Below, one piece after another: positions 25,813 through 33,006 of a DNA stretch of 64,000 bases. The notes under the pieces are model-generated. The model did not search any database, had not been told where the DNA came from, and worked only from the letters and a program-made list of their open reading frames with translations. The first letter of the stretch is position 1. Each line of letters opens with the position of its first letter. The translations under genes were made by a program, and so were the position numbers. The stretch spans positions 1 through 64,000 of the forward strand of contig NZ_BARG01000022.1 in the NCBI RefSeq assembly GCF_000376565.1. The letters are read 5' to 3'. The stretch is from Streptomyces hokutonensis (GTDB lineage Bacteria > Actinomycetota > Actinomycetes > Streptomycetales > Streptomycetaceae).

Positions 25813-27054
25813 ATGGTCGGCACCATGGCTCTGCTGCGCGCTTTCATCCGTACCGCCCGGATGGCAAGGAACACCTCGCGGCTCGCCGCCGGACTGCCGG
25901 CCGACGACGAGGTACTCCTCGACGCGCCCGACGACCGGCTCGGCCCCGCGCTGGTCGCGGCCGGCCGCGGCGAGTACGGGCCGGCCGCCGAGCTGCTGGC
26001 CACCACCCGCGCGGCCGCCGAGTGGGAGGACCGCGACCGCTGCACCCGCAGGCTCGCGGCCTTCGCCCGCTCCCGTCCCGAGTGGCTGGCCGACTGGCGC
26101 GCCGCCGACCCGCACGACCCCGACGCGCTGCTGGTCGGCGCCCAGCTGGCGGTGGACCGCTGCTGGGAGTCGCCGGCCCGCGCCGAACTGCTCGGCGAAC
26201 TCGGCCCGTTGATCACGGCGGCGGCCGAGGCCGAACCGCGCGACCCGGTGCCCTGGCGGATCGCCCTGGACCACGCGCGGGGCACCCACGCCGGGCACGC
26301 CGCCTTCGAACGGCTGTGGGGCGAGGCGGTCCGCCGCGCCCCGCACCACTACGGCTGCCATGTGGCCGCCCTCCAGTACCTCTCGGCCGCCTGCTGCGCC
26401 CAGTGGGGCGACACGCCCCACACCGAGCGGCCCTCCCACCGCGAGTGCTTCGACTTCGCCGAACGGGCCGCACAGGACGCCCTGCCCTGCTCGCTCGTCC
26501 AGGCGCTGCCCGTGCGGGCCGCCTTCGCCTGTCTGACCGACGGCTGCGGCGCCGCGGTGCCGCGAATCCGGCCGGACGCGCGCGGGACGGCGGTGGCGCG
26601 GGCACTGCCGGACGCGGGCGGGGAGGCAATGGCGCAGGCCCGGCCGGACGCGGGCGGAGCCGCGGTGCCGCGCGCCCGGCTGGACGCGGCGGCCGACCTC
26701 GCTATCGCCCTCTCGGCCGGCTACCCGGCGGGCGACCCCTGGCCCGCCGAGGTCCGCAACCTGCTGGCCTACGTCCTCGTCCGCCTCGAACGCTGGCCGG
26801 ACGCCCTCGACCAGCTGCGCCTGATCGGCCCGCACGCCACGTCCTTCCCCTGGGACCGGATCTCGGACGACCCGCTCGGCCAGTTCCTGGAGGTGCGGGA
26901 CGGGGTGCGGATCGCGGTGGCCTCGCAACTGCCCCTGGGCGGGCCGGTTCCGCCCGGTCTCACGGCGGTTCCGCGGCAGCCGTGGGGCTTCGAGGACGCG
27001 CCGCCGTATCCACGGAGTGAGCACGACGGTCGCGCCCGCTCCGGCGACCACTAG
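25813..27054 (+). CDS. conserved hypothetical protein with internal tandem repeat
   Basis: 413 residues from ATG 25813 (a second ATG lies four codons on). Mostly alpha-helical, with repeated W/R/A-rich helices such as RRLAAFARSRPEWLADWRAADP and PDALLVGAQLAVDR, suggestive of a TPR-like solenoid. I do not recognise a named family. Residues ~248-295 are four tandem 12-residue repeats of the type ARPDAGGAAVPR, encoded by a 36-bp DNA repeat and likely a flexible insertion. The start region has little SD, so a leaderless transcript or different start is possible. The stop is 11 bases before the next gene. Confidence 0.65.
   Translation: MVGTMALLRAFIRTARMARNTSRLAAGLPADDEVLLDAPDDRLGPALVAAGRGEYGPAAELLATTRAAAEWEDRDRCTRRLAAFARSRPEWLADWRAADPHDPDALLVGAQLAVDRCWESPARAELLGELGPLITAAAEAEPRDPVPWRIALDHARGTHAGHAAFERLWGEAVRRAPHHYGCHVAALQYLSAACCAQWGDTPHTERPSHRECFDFAERAAQDALPCSLVQALPVRAAFACLTDGCGAAVPRIRPDARGTAVARALPDAGGEAMAQARPDAGGAAVPRARLDAAADLAIALSAGYPAGDPWPAEVRNLLAYVLVRLERWPDALDQLRLIGPHATSFPWDRISDDPLGQFLEVRDGVRIAVASQLPLGGPVPPGLTAVPRQPWGFEDAPPYPRSEHDGRARSGDH
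26554..26697 (+). repeat. 36-bp tandem repeat, four units
   Basis: Four consecutive in-frame 36-bp units (26554, 26590, 26626, 26662), each about 12 codons, sharing GCGGTGGCGC near the start and CCGGACGCGG in the middle. They diverge by several substitutions but have no length change, so the reading frame is kept. A minisatellite inside the hypothetical gene. Confidence 0.8.
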
Positions 27055-27065
27055 GCTTTTGCGCC

Positions 27066-27809
27066 GTGACCACCGTCCGGCTGCCGCTCTTCCCCCTGAA
27101 CTCGGTTCTGTTCCCGGGGCTCGTGCTTCCTCTGAACATTTTCGAGGAGCGCTATCGCGCCATGATGCGCGAACTGCTCAAGACCCCCGAGGAGGAACCG
27201 CGCCGATTCGCCGTCGTCGCCATCCGTGACGGCCACGAGGTGGCCCACACCGCCCAGGGCATGCCGGACCAGACCGCCTTGCCCGAGCGCGGACCCACGG
27301 CCGGCTTCGGCCCCGACCCGCTCAAGGCCTTCCACTCCGTGGGCTGCGTCGCCGACGCGGCCACCATCCGCGAGCGCGCCGACGGCACCTTCGAGGTCCT
27401 GGCGACGGGCACCACCCGGATGCGGCTGCTCACCGTCGACGCCTCGGGCCCGTTCCTCACGGCCGAGCTGGAGGAGCTCCCCGAGGAGAAGGGCGACGAG
27501 GCAGGCGCGCTGGCAGAGGGAGTGCTACGCGCGTTCCGCCAGTACCAGAAGCGCCTCGCGGGCGCCCGCGAGCGTTCCCTGTCGACCGGCGACGCGGAAC
27601 TCCCCGACGAACCGGCGGTGGTGTCGTACCTGGTAGCCGCCGCGATGATGCTCGACACGGCGACGAAACAACGCCTTCTCCAGGCCCCCGACACCGCCTC
27701 CCGCCTCCGCGACGAGCTGAAGCTCCTGCGCTCCGAGACGGCCATCATCCGCAACCTGCCGTCCCTGCCCGCCTCCGACCTGACGCGCAACCCGACGAGC
27801 CTGAACTGA
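27066..27809 (+). CDS. Lon N-terminal (LON substrate-binding) domain protein
   Basis: 247 residues, GTG start. A stand-alone Lon-N domain: LPLFPLNSVLFPGLVLPLNIFEERYR is the hallmark N terminus, followed by a mostly beta region and a helical C-terminal part (from ~155). There is no AAA+ or protease domain. Such proteins are widespread in actinobacteria and presumed to bind unfolded or specific proteins; no function is proven. Stop codon followed within 10 bases by the ybaK start, so probably cotranscribed. Confidence 0.88.
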   Translation: MTTVRLPLFPLNSVLFPGLVLPLNIFEERYRAMMRELLKTPEEEPRRFAVVAIRDGHEVAHTAQGMPDQTALPERGPTAGFGPDPLKAFHSVGCVADAATIRERADGTFEVLATGTTRMRLLTVDASGPFLTAELEELPEEKGDEAGALAEGVLRAFRQYQKRLAGARERSLSTGDAELPDEPAVVSYLVAAAMMLDTATKQRLLQAPDTASRLRDELKLLRSETAIIRNLPSLPASDLTRNPTSLN

Positions 27810-27816
27810 GACCCCG

Positions 27817-28326
27817 ATGGCGAAGAAGTCCAGGAAGCAACAACAGCCCCAGTCCGGCGGCACCCCGGCGACCGTCGCCCTGACGGCCGCCGGAGTGCCG
27901 TACGAGGTGCACGCCTACGACCACGACCCCGCCCACCCGTCCTACGGCGAGGAGGCGGCCGAGGCGATGGGGGTGTCTCCCGACCGGGTCTTCAAGACCC
28001 TGGTCGCGGACGTGGACGGGGCGCTGACGGTCGCGGTGGTCCCGGTGGCGGGCCAACTCGACCTGAAGGCCCTCGCCGCGGCGGTGGGCGGCAAGCGGGC
28101 CGCAATGGCCGACCCGACCCTCGCCGAACGCACCACGGGCTATGTCCGCGGCGGCATCTCCCCCCTCGGCCAGCGCAAGAAACTCCGCACAGTCCTCGAC
28201 GACTCCGCCGCCACCCACCCCACGATCTGCGTCTCGGCCGGCCGCCGCGGCCTGGAGGTAGAACTCTCCCCCGACGACCTGGCCACCCTCACCGCCGCCG
28301 TACTGGCCCCCATCGGCCGTGCGTAA
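27817..28326 (+). CDS. ybaK: YbaK/EbsC-type Cys-tRNA(Pro) deacylase
   Basis: 169 residues. Cytosolic trans-editing factor that hydrolyses Cys-tRNA(Pro). It has the family blocks EEAAEAMGVSPDRVFKTLV with the catalytic lysine, ALAAAVGGKRAAMADP and GYVRGGISPLGQRKKLRTVLDD. The N-terminal MAKKSRKQQQPQSG is a basic tail ahead of the domain. Cotranscribed with the Lon-N protein. A 24-codon ribosomal-protein-like ORF follows 42 bases later. Confidence 0.93.
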   Translation: MAKKSRKQQQPQSGGTPATVALTAAGVPYEVHAYDHDPAHPSYGEEAAEAMGVSPDRVFKTLVADVDGALTVAVVPVAGQLDLKALAAAVGGKRAAMADPTLAERTTGYVRGGISPLGQRKKLRTVLDDSAATHPTICVSAGRRGLEVELSPDDLATLTAAVLAPIGRA

Positions 28327-28367
28327 CCCCTCGACGCCGCCCCCGTCCTCGGTTAAGCACAAGAGGC

Positions 28368-28442
28368 ATGTCGAAGAAAACCAGGAAACGAAAGTGGCGC
28401 ATCAAGAAACGCCGCTCGAACCATGGACACCGGCCGGCGTAG
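28368..28442 (+). CDS. 24-aa bL37-like ribosomal protein
   Basis: A 24-residue, extremely basic peptide: it begins MSKKTRKRKWRIKKRR and ends SNHGHRPA. The C-terminal NHGxRP is the mark of the tiny actinobacterial large-subunit protein bL37, which in mycobacterial ribosome structures is about 24 residues and contacts 23S rRNA. AAGAGG lies just before the ATG. Codon use and the exclusively basic composition argue against chance. I cannot compare it with a database here, so the identity rests on length, composition and the tail motif. Confidence 0.65.
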   Translation: MSKKTRKRKWRIKKRRSNHGHRPA

Positions 28443-28449
28443 GAAGGTC

Positions 28450-28560
28450 TTTCAGCCCGTCCGGCGTTTGAGGACGAGGCCGTTCAGGCCGAAGCGGGGG
28501 TCTGGGGGCGGCAGCCCCCAGGGACGGGACGGGTAGGGGCGGCGGGGGCGAAGAAACCCC
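28450..28560. repeat. dispersed Streptomyces intergenic repeat (GTCCGGCGTTTGAGGACGAGG family)
   Basis: Contains CAGCCCGTCCGGCGTTTGAG, then GAGGCCGTTCAGGCCGAAGC and GGGGGCGGCAGCCCCCAGG, the modular sequence seen between genes in many Streptomyces genomes. It fills most of the gap between the bL37-like gene and the next convergent gene. The GGGGGC...GCCCCC part can form a hairpin and may double as a terminator. Confidence 0.7.
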
Positions 28561-28566
28561 CCGCCC

Positions 28567-29286
28567 CTACGACATCGGCGCCCCGTAAACGTCGGTCGCA
28601 ACACCTTGCGGCTCAGGATCCCGCGGCCCGAACAACGCGGTCAGCCCCAGATGAACGACCAGCGCCGCGATGGACCAGGCCAGCAACGCCCCCTTCGCCC
28701 CCAACTTCAGCGGCGCCGAGAACGTAACCCCCTTGCCCACGGACTTCGCATGCGCGAGCACGTCCTTCGTCGGCCCCAGCCACATCCCCAGCCGCCAGGC
28801 GAGCAGCGAGGCCAGCAGCCCACCCACGGTCAGAGCGACCACCAGCGGCACTCCCCCACGCCGCCGCAGCAGAAACGCGGCAAGGGCGCTCAGCACACCG
28901 AAACCCACCGCGAGCAGAGTGAACGTTCCGTCCACCCCCACCGCCTGCTCCCCCTCGGAGTCCTTGAGGTAGACGACCCAGCTCTTGTCGACCACGTCCC
29001 CGACCAGCGGCACATGCGGCGCCAGCCACCACCACAGCAGCCCGAGCAGCACCCCGCCGAGCGCGACGACGACCGTGGCGACGACGGCCTCGATCAGTTC
29101 GGTCTTCATTCCGGGCCCGTCCGCGCCGTAGGACGCGTCCTGCGGGGCGTACACGGGATACCCGGCGGGATACCCGGCGCTCGGGGCACCGGGGTCACCC
29201 TGGGGGCCCTGGTCGCCCGGCGGCTGCCACGGATCGTGCGAGGACTGGTCACGCGGTGGCGGAGGCGGAGTCAGCGGTGCGGTCAC
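28567..29286 (-). CDS. proline-rich membrane protein
   Basis: 239 residues from GTG 29286. The N-terminal ~60 residues are Pro/Gly/Tyr/Gln-rich and disordered, followed by four membrane helices (about 64-92, 120-138, 145-165 and 200-220). The first helix contains VVVALGGVLLGLLWWWLAP and a short extracytoplasmic segment DSEGEQAVGVDGTF lies before the second. It resembles DUF2567-like actinobacterial membrane proteins, but I hold that only weakly. Function unknown. Likely separate from the ABC genes upstream. Confidence 0.65.
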   Translation of the reverse strand: MTAPLTPPPPPRDQSSHDPWQPPGDQGPQGDPGAPSAGYPAGYPVYAPQDASYGADGPGMKTELIEAVVATVVVALGGVLLGLLWWWLAPHVPLVGDVVDKSWVVYLKDSEGEQAVGVDGTFTLLAVGFGVLSALAAFLLRRRGGVPLVVALTVGGLLASLLAWRLGMWLGPTKDVLAHAKSVGKGVTFSAPLKLGAKGALLAWSIAALVVHLGLTALFGPRDPEPQGVATDVYGAPMS

Positions 29287-29320
29287 AACGCCATCGTGCC
29301 AGGCCCGGCTGTGCGGCGCG

Positions 29321-30148
29321 TCACCGGACGGCAGCCCGACGGTAGGCCCAGGCGGCGACGGCCAGCGAAACGACGCCGACCGCGGCGCATACGGCGAGGT
29401 CACCGAGGACGAGCGCCCAGTCGGGGTGCGCCGCGAAGGTCTGCGCGAAGGCCTCGACGCCGTAGGTCGAGGGCACCAGGTCCCGCAGGAACCGCACCGC
29501 GTCGGGCATCCGGTCGGCCGGCAACACACCGAGCAGCAGTGCCGCCGACATGCCCAACTGCCCGAGCAGCGTGGCGAGTTCGGGGCGCGGCGCAAGCAGC
29601 CCCAGAGCCGCGCCGAGCCCGGCCAGGGCAGCTCCGGCCAGCGGGACCACCGCCGCCAGGATCCAGATGTTCCCCATCGGCAGCCCGAACAGCACACACC
29701 CGAAGACGGCGGTGAGCGCGGTCCCCGGCACGGTGAAGGACGCGTACGCGCCCGCGGCGCCGAGCACGACGGCGGCGGGCGGCACCGGCAGGGTGGCGTA
29801 GTGGTCGAGCCCGCCGCTGCCGCGCAGCTGCCCGAAGTACTGCGCGAGCAGGTTCAGCCCGACGTAGGCGACGACCAGCACGGACGAGCCGGCGACGACG
29901 AACCGGGCGTCGTGGCTGCCGCCGTCGACGACCCCGCGCATCATGATCAGGATGCCGACCGACTGGAAGGTCGCCACGAACATCAGCGGGATCCGCGCGA
30001 CCCGCGCCCGGGACAGCTGCGCCCGGTACACGGCGGCCATCGAGGGCCACAGCCGCGCCTTCGGCCCGAGCTCGGCAGCGCCTGCCCCGGCGGCCTGTGG
30101 CACGGCCAGCGGGCCACTCGGCAGAACATCGGCGGATACGACACTCAC
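29321..30148 (-). CDS. ABC-2 type transporter permease
   Basis: 275 residues from GTG 30148, which overlaps the stop of a 23-codon bridging ORF. Six membrane helices in an ABC-2 (DrrB/NodJ-like) arrangement, with LNLLAQYFGQLRGSGGLDHYATLPV between helices 2 and 3 and DLVPSTYGVEAFAQTF before the last helix, typical of daunorubicin-type exporters. GAGAGGAG lies about 10 bases upstream of the start, inside the bridging ORF. It forms an exporter with the ATPase at 30213-31229. Substrate unknown. Confidence 0.82.
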   Translation of the reverse strand: MSVVSADVLPSGPLAVPQAAGAGAAELGPKARLWPSMAAVYRAQLSRARVARIPLMFVATFQSVGILIMMRGVVDGGSHDARFVVAGSSVLVVAYVGLNLLAQYFGQLRGSGGLDHYATLPVPPAAVVLGAAGAYASFTVPGTALTAVFGCVLFGLPMGNIWILAAVVPLAGAALAGLGAALGLLAPRPELATLLGQLGMSAALLLGVLPADRMPDAVRFLRDLVPSTYGVEAFAQTFAAHPDWALVLGDLAVCAAVGVVSLAVAAWAYRRAAVR

Positions 30149-30216
30149 GTCGCGCTGCTCCTCTCGACGCCGGCAGTCGCGCTGTCCCATACGGATACGA
30201 CGGCCCGTGTACTCAT
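30145..30216 (-). CDS. 23-codon bridging ORF between ABC ATPase and permease
   Basis: This ORF begins with an ATG overlapping the ATPase stop (ATGA, 30213-30216) and ends with a TGA overlapping the permease start (GTGA, 30145-30148). It encodes MSTRAVVSVWDS followed by 11 more residues, with no recognisable motif. The exact overlap at both ends suggests a translational relay that carries ribosomes from the ATPase to the permease, whose SD lies within it. Whether the peptide itself matters is unknown; chance cannot be excluded. Confidence 0.4.
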   Translation of the reverse strand: MSTRAVVSVWDSATAGVERSSAT

Positions 30217-31229
30217 GCCTTCACCAGCCCCTGCCCGTTGCCGCCCAGCGTCAGATACACGTCCTCCAGGCTGGGCGTGGCCAGCGTGAAGTCGTCCAGG
30301 GCGGCGAAGGCGGCCCCGCCGGTCACCGTGGCGACGGCCACCCGGGCCTCCTCGGGGGCGAGCCGGAGCGTCCAGCGGCGGCCGGACTCGACGGCACGGT
30401 CCCGCAGCGCGGCGACCTCCGGGACGTCCAGCGGCGGTTTCTCCCGCCACACCAGCTCGACCCGGACCTCTCCGGCGACCTGTTCCTTGAGCCCGGCGGG
30501 GCTGTCGCAGGCGATGACCCGGCCCTGGTCGAGGACGGCGACCCGGTCGAGGACGGTCTCGGCCTCGATGACGTTGTGGGTGACGAGCAGCACGGTGGTC
30601 CCGCGCTCGGCCCGGCGCCGGTCGACGGCGGACCACACGGCCCGCCGCGCCACCGGATCCATCCCGGTGGTCGGCTCGTCGAGCACGAGCAGCGGGCGCT
30701 CCCCGACCAGCGCCGCGGCCACGCACGCCAGCCGCCGCTGCCCGCCGGACAGCTTCTTGAGCGGCCGCCCGGCAATGGCCGCAAGCCCCAACTCGTCCAG
30801 TACGGCGTCCCGTTCGGCCCGTGCCTCGCGCAGTTCCAGGCCGCGCAGCCGGCCGGTGGTCTCGGCGGCGAGCGACACGGTCAGTTCGTCGAGCGCGGTG
30901 GACTCCTGGCCGAGGTAGGCAAGGATCCGCGCGGCCCGTTCCGGGTGGCGCACGATGTCGTGCCCGAGGATCTCGACGCTGCCCGCGTCGGGCCGCATCA
31001 GGCCGGTGAGCTGGCGTACGAGGGTGGACTTGCCGGCGCCGTTCGGTCCGAGCAGTCCGAAGATCTCGCCCCGGCGGATGTCCAGGGTCACCGCGTCGGT
31101 GGCCCGCACCTCGGGGGTGCCCGGCGCACCGCGCCGGCCGCGCACCGCGGGATAGGTCTTGCTGAGTCCGCGCACCGCGCACACGACATCCCCACCGTGT
31201 CGAAGTGCCTGTCCCGCGCGCGTACTCAC
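30213..31229 (-). CDS. ABC transporter ATP-binding protein
   Basis: 338 residues, GTG start. DrrA/CcmA-type ATPase: Walker A GLLGPNGAGKST, Q-loop YLGQES, signature KLSGGQRRL, Walker B LLVLDEPTTGMDP and the switch histidine in VTHNVIEAE. The C-terminal ~110 residues are the accessory domain of the export-type ATPases. Partner of the downstream ABC-2 permease, reached through a 23-codon ORF. Probably exports a lipid or small hydrophobic molecule; not identifiable from sequence. Confidence 0.93.
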   Translation of the reverse strand: MSTRAGQALRHGGDVVCAVRGLSKTYPAVRGRRGAPGTPEVRATDAVTLDIRRGEIFGLLGPNGAGKSTLVRQLTGLMRPDAGSVEILGHDIVRHPERAARILAYLGQESTALDELTVSLAAETTGRLRGLELREARAERDAVLDELGLAAIAGRPLKKLSGGQRRLACVAAALVGERPLLVLDEPTTGMDPVARRAVWSAVDRRRAERGTTVLLVTHNVIEAETVLDRVAVLDQGRVIACDSPAGLKEQVAGEVRVELVWREKPPLDVPEVAALRDRAVESGRRWTLRLAPEEARVAVATVTGGAAFAALDDFTLATPSLEDVYLTLGGNGQGLVKA

Positions 31230-31308
31230 AAGGGACGAGACTACGGGGTCCGCGGCCCCCGCCCGCTCGCGGGTCGGTCGAGAACCGCAAATACCCCGGT
31301 AAAGAGCG

Positions 31309-32532
31309 TCAATCCCCCGCGGGGGCGTGCTCGGCCGCCGTGCGGACGTCGATCTCGCGCCAGAACCCGGCGCGGATCGCGTACCGGTCGTGCTCGTCGA
31401 TCTGGTCGTCCTTGTGGGCGAGGAGTCCGAAGCGGGCCGCGTAGCGCAGCAGTTCCCCGTCGATGCGATGCGGCACTCGCGGATACATTCCCGAGAGTTT
31501 CTGCAGGTGGGCGCCCTGGTCGCCGAGGCGGCCCATCCACCGGCGGGCGAACACCTGCCCGACCTCGAAGGGGTCGCCGCCGACCGTGGTGATGTCCTCC
31601 TCGCGGTCGGCCCAGCGCTGCTCGGCGGTGGTCAGCTGCGCCAGCGTCGGCATAGAGGCGACCTCGGGCGGCTCGGCGGCCCCGCCCGGCCGGTCGACCC
31701 ACCCTTTGTCGGAGGACCAGCGCAGGGTCGCGCTCGCGGGCTGCTGCGCGGGCGCGGCGGCCCCCGGGGCCTTGAGGCTCGCCAGGTCCTTCGGGGTGGG
31801 CACGCCCTTGGGCGCGGGCACCCGCTCCTGCGTGCCGTTCTCCGAACCGGCCTCGGCGGCGGCGTGCTCGCCGTCCTCGACGGGCCGCTCACGTGTCGCC
31901 GGCGCGGACTCGGGCAGCGGCGCGGACAGGATCGCCGCGATCTCCGGCCTGGGCACCGGCTGCGGCGCGCACACCCCACCGAGATCCTTCGCCCGTACGG
32001 CCTTGGTGATCCACGTCCGGTCGAGCACCCGCCGCTCGTCGGCCTCGGCGACCAGGTCCTCGGACTGGTTGTAGTCCCCGTCGGCGGCCTGCACGGCCCA
32101 CAGGTGTACGGCGACGCCGTGCTCCTTGGCTGCCATCATGCCCGGCAGCAGGTCGCCGTCGCCGGTGACGAGGACGACGTCGGAGCAGGCGCGGTTGCGG
32201 GCCAGCTCGGTCAGTTCGGCGTGCATGGCGGCGTCGACGCCCTTCTGCGCCCAGCGGCCGTCGCTGCGGGTCAGGGCGCCGAGGCGGACGGTGACCCGGG
32301 GCATCACGCGCAGCCTGCGGTGCTCGGGCTGCGGGACGCGGTCGGGGGCGCCGTCGAACCAGTAGATGCGGAGCAGGGGCCGCTCCGTGTCGGACTCGGC
32401 GCGCTCGCGCAGGCCCTGGATGAGGGCGGCGTGATCGACGGTGATACGGGAACGCGAGGGCTCTCCGGCGAGGAGACTTGCCGCCGCCCCCAGCAGGTAC
32501 CCGGCGTCCACCAGGACGATGCAGCGGTCCAC
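31309..32532 (-). CDS. NYN-domain (PIN-like) protein
   Basis: 407 residues in the preferred reading. Residues ~1-190 form a NYN (Nedd4-BP1/YacP-like) nuclease-type domain, with conserved acids in CIVLVDAGYLL, the GVDAAMHAELTEL helix and LVTGDGDLLPGMMAA; this geometry matches Mg-dependent RNases of the PIN clan. A long Ala/Pro-rich linker (~210-300) leads to a C-terminal helical domain. Possibly acts on RNA. Start: GTG 32532 sits 9 bases after AGAGG; the in-frame GTG 32541 directly abuts it. Divergent from a small gene at 32759. Confidence 0.82.
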   Translation of the reverse strand: MDRCIVLVDAGYLLGAAASLLAGEPSRSRITVDHAALIQGLRERAESDTERPLLRIYWFDGAPDRVPQPEHRRLRVMPRVTVRLGALTRSDGRWAQKGVDAAMHAELTELARNRACSDVVLVTGDGDLLPGMMAAKEHGVAVHLWAVQAADGDYNQSEDLVAEADERRVLDRTWITKAVRAKDLGGVCAPQPVPRPEIAAILSAPLPESAPATRERPVEDGEHAAAEAGSENGTQERVPAPKGVPTPKDLASLKAPGAAAPAQQPASATLRWSSDKGWVDRPGGAAEPPEVASMPTLAQLTTAEQRWADREEDITTVGGDPFEVGQVFARRWMGRLGDQGAHLQKLSGMYPRVPHRIDGELLRYAARFGLLAHKDDQIDEHDRYAIRAGFWREIDVRTAAEHAPAGD

Positions 32533-32654
32533 GCGACTCACCCTCTTCCCGGTCGGTTTTGCTTCGGGCTCGCTTCGAGTCTGCCCGACCGCACTGGGGT
32601 TAACGGCCCGAAACTCGATCTTCGGCGTGGCGTTTCGGGGCTTCCGTCTCGCAC

Positions 32655-32680
32655 CAACCATGTCACACACGGTAATTATC
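32655..32680 (-). promoter_or_regulatory. candidate promoter for the NYN gene
   Basis: In the 226-base divergent gap, AT-rich GGTAATTATCC (32671-32681) stands out. On the minus strand TAATTA can serve as a -10 with CTGACG about 16 bases upstream as a poor -35. Nothing else in the gap is distinctive apart from the SD of the small plus-strand gene. Confidence 0.3.
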
Positions 32681-32758
32681 CGAAATGCGTTCTTCGTCAG
32701 CCTATGTGAATCTGGTCGCGGCCCTGGCCCCTAGATCCCCTTCAGGAGGCAGATCACC

Positions 32759-32923
32759 ATGGCCAAGAACAAGCACCGTGACCGTAAGCAGCCGCAGTCG
32801 GAGCGCGCCCAGGAGCAGGCCACGTCGTCCTCGATGGAGGCACAGGCCGAACAGCGCATATCCCAGGCGACGCCGAGCGACATGGCCCGCAAGGGCAAAC
32901 AGAAGCGCTTCGGCCACAACTGA
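32759..32923 (+). CDS. 54-aa conserved basic/polar small protein
   Basis: A short gene with an excellent SD (AGGAGG, 9 bases before ATG 32759). The product starts MAKNKHRDRKQPQSERAQEQ, has a Gln/Ser/Ala-rich centre and ends in DMARKGKQKRFGHN. It is hydrophilic, without cysteines or membrane segments and probably disordered. I recognise it as a type of small protein common in streptomycetes, without known function. A strong bidirectional hairpin follows its stop. Confidence 0.75.
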   Translation: MAKNKHRDRKQPQSERAQEQATSSSMEAQAEQRISQATPSDMARKGKQKRFGHN

Positions 32924-32947
32924 GGCCCGCTTCAAGGGTTGTTGAAC

Positions 32948-32987
32948 GACTGAGGGGCGCGTCCGTTGGCGGACGCGCCCCTCAGTC
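32948..32987. terminator. bidirectional terminator between the 54-aa gene and dnaE
   Basis: A perfect 18-bp inverted repeat, GACTGAGGGGCGCGTCCG (32948-32965) with its complement at 32970-32987 and a TTGG loop. Both flanking genes are convergent on it. Confidence 0.9.
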
Positions 32988-33006
32988 ACTTCTGCAAGTC
33001 CCTTGC

